Shown piece by piece: positions 63,938 to 64,000 of a stretch of DNA of 64,000 nt. Source of the DNA: PALSA-612 sp963704335 (lineage in GTDB: Bacteria > Actinomycetota > Thermoleophilia > Gaiellales > Gaiellaceae). The position numbers were made by a program, and so were the translations under genes. Below the pieces are notes generated by a model. The model saw only the letters and a list, made by a program, of their open reading frames with translations. It had not been told where the DNA came from and did no database searches. Each line of letters starts with the position of its first letter. Within the stretch, counting starts at the first letter, position 1. The DNA lies in contig OY969889.1 in assembly GCA_963704335.1 (NCBI GenBank), positions 1,364,001 through 1,428,000 on the forward strand, in the 5' to 3' direction.

Positions 63938-63950
63938 CGGACTCGAACCG
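63928..63950. repeat. Attachment-site copy, right end of element, inside tRNA-Thr
   Basis: agccctctgacggactcgaaccg covers the 3' acceptor and T-arm of tRNA-Thr on the minus strand. It matches 60022-60044 in 22 of 23 bases. The integrase stop codon (TGA at 63935-63937) falls within it, so the tRNA stays complete after integration. Confidence 0.8.
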
Positions 63951-64000
63951 TCGACCCCCTCCTTACCATGGAGGTGCTCTACCAACTGAGCTAAGAGGGC
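63928..64000 (-). tRNA. tRNA-Thr (anticodon GGT)
   Basis: A full cloverleaf reads on the minus strand: acceptor GCCCTCT paired with AGAGGGC, D-arm GCTC-loop-GAGC, anticodon stem CCTCC/GGAGG with loop ATGGTAA giving anticodon GGT, variable loop GGGTC, T-arm GACGG-TTCGAGT-CCGTC, and discriminator base T. It is 73 bases with no encoded CCA. Its 5' end is the last base of the window. The 3' part doubles as the integration site of the element. Confidence 0.95.

Larger units (their letters stand above)
60022..63950. mobile_element. Small integrated element at tRNA-Thr
   Basis: Bounded by direct repeats of the tRNA-Thr 3' end (60022-60044 and 63928-63950, 22 of 23 bases identical), about 3.9 kb apart. 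It contains a tyrosine integrase next to the tRNA, a nitronate-monooxygenase-like gene, a VOC gene, and fragments of an IS630 transposase, a DUF1214 gene and a Cys/Met PLP enzyme. No replication or transfer genes are present, so it is either a minimal element or a decayed remnant. Confidence 0.72.

Overview
The window is high-GC, densely packed bacterial chromosomal DNA with many GTG starts, several four-base ATGA overlaps, a RpoD/SigA-type sigma factor, GAF-NarL two-component genes and secreted proteins with little-known domains. This fits an actinobacterium. My best guess is a soil lineage close to Thermoleophilia/Gaiellales, which is an inference from gene content and style because there is no rRNA here. 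One tRNA gene, tRNA-Thr(GGT), lies at the right edge.

Layout. 1-8.5 kb: the cut end of a secreted glycoside-hydrolase-like gene, a fused homocysteine methyltransferase/methylenetetrahydrofolate reductase, the housekeeping sigma factor, two small hypotheticals, a NarL-type two-component pair and a DUF1996 secreted protein. 8.6-22.2 kb: a maltodextrin/glycogen region. A seven-gene minus-strand operon (malE, malF, malG, a GH13 cyclomaltodextrinase-like gene, a MalK-type ATPase, a secreted alpha-amylase, malQ) is divergent from a LacI-family regulator and convergent with glgP. The regulator and malE share a short control region with two overlapping promoters and two palindromes. 22.2-46.4 kb: mixed accessory genes, including membrane proteins, a TPP enzyme, VOC proteins, a Nudix-regulator/double-oxidoreductase operon, a CHRD protein, a TPR-LuxR regulator, an AlkX-like glycosylase, an epimerase-like secreted protein, a hydrolase-cyclase fusion and a matrixin-like protease. 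46.4-55 kb: a P-type ATPase, a PAS-LuxR regulator, a FAD-Rieske oxidoreductase, a zinc alcohol dehydrogenase and small genes. 55.1-60.0 kb: a giant beta-propeller protein with two blocks of seven FG-GAP-like repeats, each apparently inserted into an older Asp-box propeller. 60.0-64.0 kb: a small integrated element bounded by a 23-bp direct repeat (22/23 identical) of the tRNA-Thr 3' end. It carries an integrase, a nitronate-monooxygenase-like gene, a VOC gene and a pile of 3' gene fragments.

A recurring oddity is single-base frameshifts. Nine coding sequences are split by 17 of them in total, and 15 are best explained by one extra base. The protein on both sides of each break stays conserved and the reconstructed frames have no other stops. 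Either the sequence carries systematic insertion errors or several genes, four of them in the maltodextrin operon, are newly dead. Raw reads would decide. Seven-blade counts, propeller nesting and the element boundaries are read directly from the sequence; functional roles come from family knowledge.
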